The position numbers and the translations under genes are program-made. Positions 16,302-23,109 of a stretch of 64,000 nucleotides of DNA are shown in pieces. Numbering within the stretch: position 1 is the stretch's first letter; each line of letters begins with the position of its first letter. This stretch comes from DATKZH01 sp964475955 (GTDB lineage: Bacteria; Planctomycetota; Planctomycetia; Pirellulales; Thermoguttaceae): assembly GCA_964475955.1 (NCBI GenBank), contig CAYYZY010000011.1, forward strand, positions 1 through 64,000. The letters run 5' to 3'. The notes below the pieces were generated by a model. That model did not search any database. It was not told where the DNA came from and worked only from the letters and a program-made list of their open reading frames with translations.

Positions 16302-17444
16302 ATGAAGAAGTCCAATCGCCGGAGGCGGAGGGCGGGGAACGTCCTCGTTCTCACCCTGTTCATGATGGTTGGTCTGATCGCTCTGATGGCGATGAGCGTC
16401 GACCTGGGATACCTCAAAGTCGCCCGAACCGAACTCCAGCGATCGGCCGACGCCGCGGCCTTGGCCGGGACCCTGGAGCTGATCGACGAGAACGCCGTCT
16501 ACGGCGACACGAGTGCCTACTACCTCGAGCTGGACGCCCGCACCAAGGCCACCGAGTACGCGGCCTTGAACGCGGTGACGCGGCAGGGTCCCTGTCTCGA
16601 CGGCCAGGACGTCGAGATTGGCTACATCGCCGATCCGTTCGATCCCACCTCGCCTTTGCTGCTCAACAGCGGGTACCGGGCCAACGCCGTGCAGGTCTCG
16701 GTCCGCAAGACGAACGACCAGAACGGCGAAGTGCCCTTCTTCTTCGCCCGGTTCCTCGGGATGGACGGCACTTCCCTTCAGGCCGAAGCCACGGCGGCCC
16801 TGGTGAACAACGTCGTCGGCTTTCGGACCCCCAGTTCGGGAGAGAACCTCGATCTGCTCCCGTTCGCCCTCGATGAAGTGACTTGGCTGGGACTGGTCGA
16901 GAACGGCATCGGGAGGGACGACTGGAGCCGCAACCCCGACACCGGCGAACTCCGGCCCGGATCGGACGGCATCCTGGAAGTCAACCTGTTCCCCCAGGAC
17001 ACCGGCTCGCCGGGCAACCGGGGCACGGTCGACATCGGCAGCAACAACAACAGCACGGCCGACATCGCCCGCCAGATCCTCGAGGGCGTAAGCCCTGAGG
17101 ACCTCGAGTTTCACGGGGGCGAAATCAAGCTGGATGAGAACGGCGAACTGTTCCTCAACGGCGACACGGGGATCAGCGCCGGCGTCAAGGACGAGCTGGC
17201 CTCGATCAGGGGAAACCCCCGAACCATCCTGATCTTCCGCGAGGTGAACGGTCCGGGGAACAACGCCACGTACACCATCGTCGGCTTCGCGGGAATCCGC
17301 ATCATGCACGTGAAGCTGACCGGCAAGATGAGCAGCAAACGCGTGACGATCCAACCGGCGATCCAGGTATCCAACGGCGCCATCCCGTCCAACGGCGCCA
17401 CGACCAGCCACTTCGTCTATTCGCCGGTTTGGCTGGTGCGCTGA
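16302..17444 (+). CDS. TadG-like (Flp pilus assembly TadE/TadG family) protein
   Basis: 380 residues from ATG 16302. The N-terminus is a short basic tail followed by a TM helix and the family signature: RRRRRAGNVLVLTLFMMVGL, then AMSVDLGYLKVARTELQRSA and DAAALAGTLEL. This AAALAG pseudopilin-like helix defines TadE/TadG-type minor pilin proteins, which sit in the inner membrane with a periplasmic domain. The large C-terminal part is beta-rich and contains repeated-looking DIGSNNNSTADIA. No Tad secretion ATPase (TadA) or platform genes are near. It shares an operon with the secreted protein upstream. Confidence 0.8.
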   Translation: MKKSNRRRRRAGNVLVLTLFMMVGLIALMAMSVDLGYLKVARTELQRSADAAALAGTLELIDENAVYGDTSAYYLELDARTKATEYAALNAVTRQGPCLDGQDVEIGYIADPFDPTSPLLLNSGYRANAVQVSVRKTNDQNGEVPFFFARFLGMDGTSLQAEATAALVNNVVGFRTPSSGENLDLLPFALDEVTWLGLVENGIGRDDWSRNPDTGELRPGSDGILEVNLFPQDTGSPGNRGTVDIGSNNNSTADIARQILEGVSPEDLEFHGGEIKLDENGELFLNGDTGISAGVKDELASIRGNPRTILIFREVNGPGNNATYTIVGFAGIRIMHVKLTGKMSSKRVTIQPAIQVSNGAIPSNGATTSHFVYSPVWLVR

Positions 17445-17791
17445 AACGCAACCACAAGCGGTCTGGGGATTGGCTGGCCGACGGCAAGGCGCACCGTCGT
17501 TGGCTCACAGCCCTTCTTCCAGACCGCGATCTCTTCGGCGTAGGCCGCCCGCCGAGGCCCCTCGAGGGCGTCGGTCGCCCGGCGCGTCTCTCGGGTGACG
17601 ACGATCGCCCCACAGCCGCGCAATGACGGAAGTCCCATCGCCCCGCCTCCTGGTTGGAGTATGGATCGTCCAACAGCCCGTCGGGCGGGTCGACGTACGA
17701 GACCCACGCGTTCGAGGGCATGGTCGCTTTTCGCTCCGCGAAAAGGCGTCGGTTCGCGGAGCGAACCACGACACTTCTTCCGCGCGCGTCC
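17445..17791. other. Convergent spacer with repeat elements
   Basis: 347 bases between the TadG-like gene and the end of the Tat TIM-barrel gene. It contains a half-copy of the TACGAGACCCACGCG repeat (about 17692-17710) and a double hairpin at 17722-17772. No gene recognised. Confidence 0.5.
17722..17772. repeat. Double hairpin CTTTTCGC-TCC-GCGAAAAG, copy 1
   Basis: Two adjacent stem-loops, CTTTTCGC-tcc-GCGAAAAG and GTTCGC-gga-GCGAAC, flanked by GGTCG and CGAC. The arrangement at 34323-34379 is nearly the same, so the unit is a paired, BIME-like element. Confidence 0.8.
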
Positions 17792-18775
17792 CTACCCCGT
17801 CCCGCTCGTGGGGCTGAATCGGCGGACCAGTTCGGCGTTTTGGGCCGGCTGTTCGGTGTACTCGTCGTACATGCCGACGATCACGGCGTCGGTCGGCTTG
17901 ATCGCGGCGAACGTCTCGCGAAACGCCCCCTCGACCCAGTGCCGGCGATCCGAGCGCCGGCCGGCCGCCAGGATCTTGAAGGCCAGGCACGGCCGCCGCG
18001 TGCTTCGGATCGCCCGGCACATGCGCGGCGGGTCGCTGGTGAGGTAGACCTCGCCGACCGGGAGGGGCACGTGCCCGAGCAGCTTCTCCAGGTCTTCGGC
18101 GCTTCGGTGCCGCTCGTAGAGGCAGGTCATGTAGTAGTCGATCTCCCAGCCCTTCGACTCGGCCGCGTCGACCACCGCCGGCATGTGCGTGGAGATGCCG
18201 GCCAGCATGCCCGTGTCTTTCACCCGCTTGAGGTAGTCGCCGACGGCGTCGAACCGGCCGGTCTTGAACAGCCGGTCGGTCACTTCGCCGTGATGGGCGA
18301 CGCCGATGCAGCCGCTTCGGGCGAGGTCCGCCAGCGGCATTTTCGACTTGGCGTGCTCGATGGAGAGGAAGTACATCCGCCCGCCCTCGTCGACGAACCG
18401 GCGGTAGAGCTCGAAGTTCCCCCCGCCCGACTGCCAGCAGTTGACGCCCAACTCCTCGCAGCGCCGCAAGGTCTTCAGGATCCGGTCCGGCGTGTAGTAC
18501 TCCTTGAGCTTCCGGTTGAAGAAGACCGAAAGGTGCGACCCGCCGTTGAACGTATTCGCCCCGCAGACCAGCCGGGAGACCGCGTGCGGCCCGAGCCGGA
18601 TTTGCGGCAGCTTCGGCTCCTCGCCGGGCGCGGCGGCCGCGCTCTGGCCGTACTGCGCGGCGGCCAACCCCACGGGCACCGCGCCGGCCTTCTTCAGGAA
18701 ATCGCGGCGGGAAGGAGAGGCGGGGCGAGGCCGGTCGAGGCCATGCTGGGCGTCACAGGAGTGGAAATGGGGCAT
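17792..18775 (-). CDS. Tat-exported TIM-barrel protein (aldo/keto reductase-like)
   Basis: 327 residues from ATG 18775, with AAAGGA at a good distance. The Tat signal is SRRDFLKKAGAVPVGLAAAQ. The mature part begins QIRLGPHAVSRLVCGANTFN and continues with alternating beta/alpha units: LKTLRRCEELGVNCWQSGGG, LADLARSGCIGVAHHGEVTD, KRVKDTGMLAGISTHMP and LAFKILAAGRRSDR. This resembles aldo/keto reductase-like barrels of planctomycetes, but I see no clear AKR tetrad. The end, TDAVIVGMYDEYTEQPAQNA, is typical of the group. Located downstream of the C69 peptidase gene on the same strand (92 bases apart). Substrate unknown. Confidence 0.75.
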   Translation of the reverse strand: MPHFHSCDAQHGLDRPRPASPSRRDFLKKAGAVPVGLAAAQYGQSAAAAPGEEPKLPQIRLGPHAVSRLVCGANTFNGGSHLSVFFNRKLKEYYTPDRILKTLRRCEELGVNCWQSGGGNFELYRRFVDEGGRMYFLSIEHAKSKMPLADLARSGCIGVAHHGEVTDRLFKTGRFDAVGDYLKRVKDTGMLAGISTHMPAVVDAAESKGWEIDYYMTCLYERHRSAEDLEKLLGHVPLPVGEVYLTSDPPRMCRAIRSTRRPCLAFKILAAGRRSDRRHWVEGAFRETFAAIKPTDAVIVGMYDEYTEQPAQNAELVRRFSPTSGTG

Positions 18776-18867
18776 GGTTGGTCCTTTGGGATGACGGATT
18801 GAATGGACGGGTGTCAAAAGGACAGGTGTTGAATGAACAGGAGGGAACCGAGGCAACGGAGAATTGC

Positions 18868-20358
18868 TCATTTGACAGCGCGTTTTCCTTGGGCTCCGAT
18901 CAGGCCCTCCGCCACCCGGCACGCTTGGGTCGCCGCTTCGGCGCAGTGGTCGGTGAGATAGCGTCGCGAGGCGTCCTGGTCGGCCTTCCAGAGTTCCCGC
19001 GCCTTGGCTTCGACTTCCGGCTGGTGGGCGAACCGGCGCTTCTCGAACGCGGCCCACGTGCGGCGGACGGTTGTTGGCCGCGGCTCGCCGGCTGCGTAGA
19101 CTCGGTCCTGAAGCTGCCGGAACCGCCACCAGGCCGAGTCGGGGGCGAAGTCGAACGTGCCCCGCGGAGGGCGGAAGTGGTAGTCGAGCGAGACGTTCTC
19201 GTCGACCGGCACGTCGCGGTAGTAGCTTGCCGGCGTGTGGTCGATGCCCAGGTACCACGGCGTGAGCACGCTGGTGATCGGCTCCGCGGTGGTCCGCCAG
19301 TAGACGCAACCGATCTCCCGGGGCAGGTCGGCCCGGAGCTGGAACACGGCCGCCTCCTGCGTGGAGGGCGTGGAAAGCGGCACCGGCCCGCCCTTGTCGC
19401 GGAGGATGGCCACGACGGCAGCCACGGTCATCTTCTCCGCGGGCAACACGCCGAAGGAGAGTTCCGCGCCGCGCGAAGCCGTCTCGCGCCGGCCGGTCAC
19501 CAGTTGGCGACCGCGCGCCCGGCGCGGGTCGGGCGGGGCGCCGCGGGAAGCGGAGTACGCCTCGCGGAAAGAAAAAGGGGACGGGGCCCATTTGCCGGAA
19601 CGGCCCGGAGGGTGCTTCGCACAAATTGGCCCCGTCCCCTTTTTTTGGTACCACCCACGCTTCACGGCGTAGTCGACCAAATCGGCCGAGGCGAGGAAGT
19701 TGTCGGTGTCGTCCAAATCGACCTCGCCGATGATGTGGACGTTGGGAAGCAGGACCACCCGGTCGTCGGGCACGCGCCGGGCCCCCCAGCGCGGTCCGCG
19801 GACCGCCGCGAAGAGCCACGCCTCGGCCGGGTCGGCGATCACGTAGGTCCGGCCCGAGGCCGCGTAGCCGAAACGCTCCACCAACTCGCCGGCCAGCTTC
19901 ACGCCGTCCCGCGCGCTGCGCGCCCGCTCGGCCACCAGGCGGCGGAGCATGTACCCGATGCCGCCCTGGCGGATTTCGCCCTGGGCGACGAGCGTCTCGT
20001 AGCCGTCTTCGCGCGTCGGGCACCCGTCGCTGACGATAGCCACGCCCCACTCGTTGAGGTATCCGTCGCTGAACTCCAGGCCCGGGTTCTCGCTCCACAG
20101 GAAGGCGGCCGTTTCGGGCACCTGCGGAAGCGTGCCGCCGCGGAGCAGTTTCGTCGCGGCGCCCTCGGGGAACCGCCGCCGGGGGATGCGCCGGAAGTTG
20201 AGGATCCGCCGGCCGCCGTTCTGCTCGTTGTGCCCGACGAGCACCGAGCCGTCGGCCGAGGCGTCGCGCCCCACGATCACGGCGTAACAGGCCCGGGCCT
20301 GCGGGGCCGGCCAGCACAGGGCCGCAAGGAGCGTCAACGTGAGCGTTCGCCGGAGCAT
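18868..20358 (-). CDS. C69-family dipeptidase-like Ntn hydrolase, with inserted hairpin-coded segment
   Basis: 496 residues from ATG 20358. A signal peptide (MLRRTLTLTLLAALCWPAPQ) ends just before ACYAVIVGRDASADGSVLVG. In C69/U34 peptidases the first mature Cys, here Cys24, is the N-terminal nucleophile that cleaves dipeptides. Further family features are GHNEQNGGRRI, GYLNEWGVAIVSDGCPTRED and ADPAEAWLFAAVRGPRWGAR. Residues about 237-262 (KKGTGPICAKHPPGRSGKWA) are encoded by a hairpin element at 19573-19647 that has the same ends as the Y1 transposase element 1.6 kb upstream, and the frame is kept through it. The rest of the protein (YRDVPVDENVSLDYHFRPPR) looks normal. Exported; activity after the insertion is uncertain. 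Confidence 0.85.
   Translation of the reverse strand: MLRRTLTLTLLAALCWPAPQARACYAVIVGRDASADGSVLVGHNEQNGGRRILNFRRIPRRRFPEGAATKLLRGGTLPQVPETAAFLWSENPGLEFSDGYLNEWGVAIVSDGCPTREDGYETLVAQGEIRQGGIGYMLRRLVAERARSARDGVKLAGELVERFGYAASGRTYVIADPAEAWLFAAVRGPRWGARRVPDDRVVLLPNVHIIGEVDLDDTDNFLASADLVDYAVKRGWYQKKGTGPICAKHPPGRSGKWAPSPFSFREAYSASRGAPPDPRRARGRQLVTGRRETASRGAELSFGVLPAEKMTVAAVVAILRDKGGPVPLSTPSTQEAAVFQLRADLPREIGCVYWRTTAEPITSVLTPWYLGIDHTPASYYRDVPVDENVSLDYHFRPPRGTFDFAPDSAWWRFRQLQDRVYAAGEPRPTTVRRTWAAFEKRRFAHQPEVEAKARELWKADQDASRRYLTDHCAEAATQACRVAEGLIGAQGKRAVK
19573..19647. repeat. Solo REPIN-like hairpin with GGGGAC ends, inside the C69 peptidase gene
   Basis: The left arm AAAAAGGGGACGGGGCC and right arm GGCCCCGTCCCCTTTTT are complementary, with the match extending to AAATT next to the loop. 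The loop is about 30 bases. The element lies wholly inside the peptidase coding region. The outer AAAAGGGGAC sequence is identical to the ends of the Y1 transposase element (21226-21991) and to the hairpin at 56967-57049. Confidence 0.85.
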
Positions 20359-20468
20359 GGTCGTCTCCTATCAAGGGCCGGAACCTGGGTGGCACGCCCT
20401 TCGTTCCTCAGGGCATGCCACTCACCCGCCGCTTTCGTCCCCATTGTGAACGCGTACGGGCCCCGAAA

Positions 20469-21197
20469 TCAAGGGCCGAGCGGGGGCTCCGGCAAGGCGG
20501 GTTCGTTGCGCCGGCACCAGGGCCACGTCATGGCGGCCCACACCAGGAAGGCGAGGGCGACCCCGACAAGTAGGTAGACCGGGTACGGCCCCAGGTGGTC
20601 GAGGATCGTCGGGTTTTCCGGCTTGCCGTTGAGGAACATGTAGTTCGTGCCCGCCAGGCGGTTGAACACGTAGACGGCCGCCGCGTAGGCCGCGGTGACC
20701 GAGAGCGTCGTCCGGTAGAGGCGCCAGTTCGGGCGCAGGCCCTTGCCCCACGCCAGGTAGGCCGCCGACACGACCACGACCCCGTGGGCCGAATAGAACA
20801 TGAGGAAGTAGAAGTGGGGGAAGCCCATGCGAAGCTCGGGCGTGAGCATCGCCAGGAAGGTCAGGGTGAGTCCCCAGTAGTAAACGAGGCCGAACGCCCA
20901 GAGACGGTGCGTCCAGAGGGCGTAGACGGCGACCATCCAGGCGACGTCGCACACGTGCAAGGGCAGCGCGGTTCGCAGGTCCCACGTGCCCGGCATCATC
21001 GACTCCATCTGAAGCGGCGCCTGCGTCAGCAGGATCGACACGGCCAGCACGCGGCTGGCGACCATTTGGCCGGGCCGTCCGCGCAAACGCCGTCCCCACC
21101 AGGCCAGCCCCACCGACGACGCAACGCACATCGCCAGCGCCGCCACGTGGGCCGTGCCGAACAGAGCGAACGGCGTCTCACGCCATAGCCAGTCCAC
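20469..21197 (-). CDS. YwaF/TIGR02206-like integral membrane protein
   Basis: 242 residues from GTG 21197; AGGAGA lies eight bases upstream, and the protein begins VDWLWRETPFALFGTAHVAA like other members of this family. About six or seven TM helices are seen, including LALAMCVASS, LRTALPLHVCDVAWMVAVYA, WAFGLVYYWGLTLTFLAM, FYLMF-like FPHFYFLMFYSAHGVVVVSA and YPVYLLVGVALAFLVWAAMT. The LHVCD and PHFYFLMFYSAHG motifs are characteristic. A C-terminal motif, AGTNYMFLNGKPENPTILDH, is also typical. The function is unknown; the family is a small inner-membrane protein. The gene starts just 28 bases from the left end of the Y1 transposase element, so that element now sits in its upstream region. Confidence 0.85.
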   Translation of the reverse strand: MDWLWRETPFALFGTAHVAALAMCVASSVGLAWWGRRLRGRPGQMVASRVLAVSILLTQAPLQMESMMPGTWDLRTALPLHVCDVAWMVAVYALWTHRLWAFGLVYYWGLTLTFLAMLTPELRMGFPHFYFLMFYSAHGVVVVSAAYLAWGKGLRPNWRLYRTTLSVTAAYAAAVYVFNRLAGTNYMFLNGKPENPTILDHLGPYPVYLLVGVALAFLVWAAMTWPWCRRNEPALPEPPLGP

Positions 21198-21225
21198 GCA
21201 TCGTCTCCTGGGATAAAAAGGATAA

Positions 21226-21991
21226 AAAAGGGGACGCAGCTCTTTTCCGCACCTACTTCCGCTTGTTGGGACGGCCACGGGGACGGAACGTCGATTCCAA
21301 GCCGAGCCGGATGGCCGTGTTGTGTCCCCAGCGCGGGCCGCCGAACGGGCATCCGCGGCGCACTGCTCGACGCAGGGCGTCGAGTTCGGCCTCCGTTTCC
21401 ACGGCATTCACCTGCTGCAGCCAGTCGCGAGGCATGGGGAGCGGCCAGTCGGACAGGATCGCTCGATCTTGGGAGCCAGCGCCTCGACGCCAGAGACTCG
21501 AGTAGCGCCACTGCTCCGCCCGCCTCGCCAGGTTCGCCCGTACCGGGTTTCGCTCCACGTAACGCACGACCGTGTAGAAGTGCTCGTCGGTCTGCACGGG
21601 AAACGACTTGAACCGGCCCTGGTACAGGTGCCCGGTCCCGCGCGTCTGATGATGGGCGTGCCACCGCATGGTGTGCGTGTGGGTGAGCCAGCGCAGGAAG
21701 GCCGTCAGTTCGTCGTCCTCGCGGGGCCAAAGCACGAAGTGCCAGTGGTTGGGCATGAGACAATAGGCCAAGATGCGCGTGGGGTGCCGCTCCTGGGCCT
21801 CCTCCAACACACGCTCAAAGGCATCGTAGTCCGCAGGCTTCTCGAAGAGCGGCAGCCGCGCCACGGCGCGGTTCAGCGCGTGGTAGACCCACCCCCCCGG
21901 TGCAACTCGAGCGGCACGTGGCATGCCTTGTCTCTACCCAAAACGCACCGGTCCGTCAAGAAGGCCTCGAAAAAGAGCTGCGTCCCCTTTT
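21226..21991. mobile_element. REP-associated tyrosine transposase (RAYT) element with 21-base inverted ends
   Basis: The left end AAAAGGGGACGCAGCTCTTT and the right end, its exact complement (21971-21991), are 21-base perfect inverted repeats flanking one transposase gene. RAYTs normally sit between REP sequences, and these ends have that look. The element separates a truncated cupin gene on its right from the YwaF-like gene on its left. Solo hairpins with the same GGGGAC termini are at 19573-19647 and 56967-57049. Confidence 0.85.
21253..21924 (-). CDS. REP-associated Y1 transposase (RAYT, IS200-like HUH nuclease)
   Basis: 223 residues from ATG 21924. Single-strand DNA transposase of the Y1_Tnp family. 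The HUH metal-binding motif is YCLMPNHWHFVLW (His60 and His62), and the nucleophilic tyrosine is in VRYVERNPVRANLARRAEQW (Tyr122). The N-terminal GGWVYHALNRAVARLPLFEK and GRFKSFPVQTDEHFYTVVRY segments are diagnostic. The basic tail (RPRGRPNKRK) suggests DNA binding. The length is normal and the frame intact, so it may still be active. It is bracketed by 21-base inverted repeats. Its 5' end overlaps the extended frame of the cupin remnant by 52 bases. Confidence 0.95.
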   Translation of the reverse strand: MPRAARVAPGGWVYHALNRAVARLPLFEKPADYDAFERVLEEAQERHPTRILAYCLMPNHWHFVLWPREDDELTAFLRWLTHTHTMRWHAHHQTRGTGHLYQGRFKSFPVQTDEHFYTVVRYVERNPVRANLARRAEQWRYSSLWRRGAGSQDRAILSDWPLPMPRDWLQQVNAVETEAELDALRRAVRRGCPFGGPRWGHNTAIRLGLESTFRPRGRPNKRK

Positions 21992-22046
21992 CTGCTCCGT
22001 CCTTGGTGACAAACGGCTCGACGCGGTCGATGTTCTGAACGTCCAT
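21873..22046 (-). pseudogene. Cupin gene truncated after 17 codons by the RAYT element
   Basis: ATG at 22046, 29 bases after rsmD on the same strand, starts MDVQNIDRVEPFVTKDG. Planctomycete cupin proteins begin with this pattern (EPF.TKDGSEIREL). Immediately after DG, at about position 21995, the sequence becomes the end of the RAYT element (AEKGTQLFFEAF). The frame runs on to a stop at 21873 with no cupin fold. The remainder of the cupin gene is not found on the other side of the element, so insertion was accompanied or followed by a deletion. Confidence 0.65.
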
Positions 22047-22075
22047 CCGGTGTGCCTCGGGGCTTGGTTGCGTTG

Positions 22076-22720
22076 CTACGCGGTGTCCGCCTTGCGGTAG
22101 ATCGCCACGACGGCCGGCGGATAGCGGCGCACGTCCCAGCCGGGCGCGTCGGGCAATTGCGCGGGGTCGAATCGGGCGTCGGACTCGACCGCGAAGAGGC
22201 TCTCCGGCGGGGCCGCGCGCATCAGGCCGCCGACCAGCGACAGCATCTCCTCGGTCCGATCGACGTAGAAATCGTACGGCGGCGAACAGAAGACGACCCA
22301 AGGCGTGGGGCCCAAATCCGGCTGCTTGGCCGCCCAAAAGAAGACGTTCGCCTCGACCAGCTCGCAGAGCGACTCGACCCCCAACTCGGCCACGTTGCGC
22401 CGGATGACCGCGGCCGTGGGCAGGTGCCGCTCGATGAGCGTCGCCCGGCAGGCGCCCCGGCTGAGCGCTTCGAGGCCCAGGGCCCCGGTTCCCGCGAACA
22501 GGTCGACGGCGTGCTTGCCGCGCACGGCCGGTCCCAGGAGGTTGAACGTGGCCTCGCGCACGCGGTCCTTCATGGGCCGCACGCGCGGGTCGCCGGCGTA
22601 GCGGAGCTTGCGGCCGCGGAACTGCCCGCCGATGATCCGCAGACCGACCGGCGGCGCGTGCGCGCGCCGCGTGCGCCGACCCCCACTTGGCTTTGAGGCT
22701 TTCCGTTTGCGACCGGCCAT
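22076..22720 (-). CDS. rsmD: 16S rRNA (guanine966-N2)-methyltransferase RsmD
   Basis: 214 residues from ATG 22720 (MAGRKRKASKPSGGRRTRRA); the frame extends upstream but without family sequence. The RsmD hallmarks are GLRIIGGQFRGRKLRYAGDP, VRPMKDRVREATFNLLGP, the SAM-binding motif VDLFAGTGALGLEALSRGA (73-91) and motif IV in VVFCSPPYDFYVDRTEEM (about 143-160). In most RsmD proteins motif IV is (D/N)PP(Y/F); here it is SPPY, a replacement at the residue that contacts the target amino group. The enzyme methylates G966 in helix 31 of 16S rRNA. It probably formed an operon with the cupin gene that is now truncated. Confidence 0.88.
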   Translation of the reverse strand: MAGRKRKASKPSGGRRTRRAHAPPVGLRIIGGQFRGRKLRYAGDPRVRPMKDRVREATFNLLGPAVRGKHAVDLFAGTGALGLEALSRGACRATLIERHLPTAAVIRRNVAELGVESLCELVEANVFFWAAKQPDLGPTPWVVFCSPPYDFYVDRTEEMLSLVGGLMRAAPPESLFAVESDARFDPAQLPDAPGWDVRRYPPAVVAIYRKADTA

Positions 22721-22837
22721 GGACCACGCTGGCTGGAAGTGCGGCTTCTCGCGGCTTCCCCGTCGGCGGGAGCCGCCGACGATCTCGTCCCGGAACATTC
22801 TTCGCCAATAGCATTCGCCTACGATGCGAACATGCCC

Positions 22838-22891
22838 GTAGGACGGAACGCCGTTCCGTCGTCTGTAGGACGGAATGCCATTCCGTCTTAC
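22838..22891. repeat. Tandem pair of 27-base GTAGGACGGAA hairpins
   Basis: First copy 22838-22860 has core ACGGAACG-c-CGTTCCGT; second copy 22865-22891 has core ACGGAATG-c-CATTCCGT and ends TCTTAC. The stem changes in the first copy are compensatory (T to C with A to G), so the hairpin itself is preserved. Confidence 0.85.
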
Positions 22892-23035
22892 CCGCTTGCC
22901 TCCGAAGGCCGCGACAAAGCCCAGTGTAACGCAATCTCCGGATCGATGAAGACCGTCACGCAGAATCCCTTTTCTCTGCTGTCCGTTTCGCCGCCCCCTA
23001 TTCCCGTTCCCTGGGCTTTCCGAACGGCCGCCTGT

Positions 23036-23065
23036 TTGTGCCGCGCGCCGGGGGCCGGTTACAAT
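23036..23065 (+). promoter_or_regulatory. Candidate promoter of the sialidase-like gene
   Basis: TTGTGC, 18-base spacer, TACAAT. The -10 is good, the -35 keeps only TTG. Position relative to the start (45 bases) is suitable. Confidence 0.4.
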
Positions 23066-23109
23066 AGCGTCGCCGGGGCCAAATCGCATGATTCACCAGG
23101 AGATCGACC

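Larger units (their letters stand above)
22721..23109. other. Divergent spacer between rsmD and the sialidase-like gene
   Basis: 389 bases. It contains a tandem pair of GTAGGACGGAA hairpins at 22838-22891 and a possible plus-strand promoter, TTGTGC (23036-23041), 18 bases, TACAAT (23060-23065), 45 bases before the sialidase-like start. No gene recognised. Confidence 0.5.

Noticed and set aside
18868..20358. Frameshift or pseudogene call for the C69 peptidase because of the hairpin
   Set aside because: The frame remains open through the hairpin and the C-terminal part is family-like, so the gene is kept as coding.
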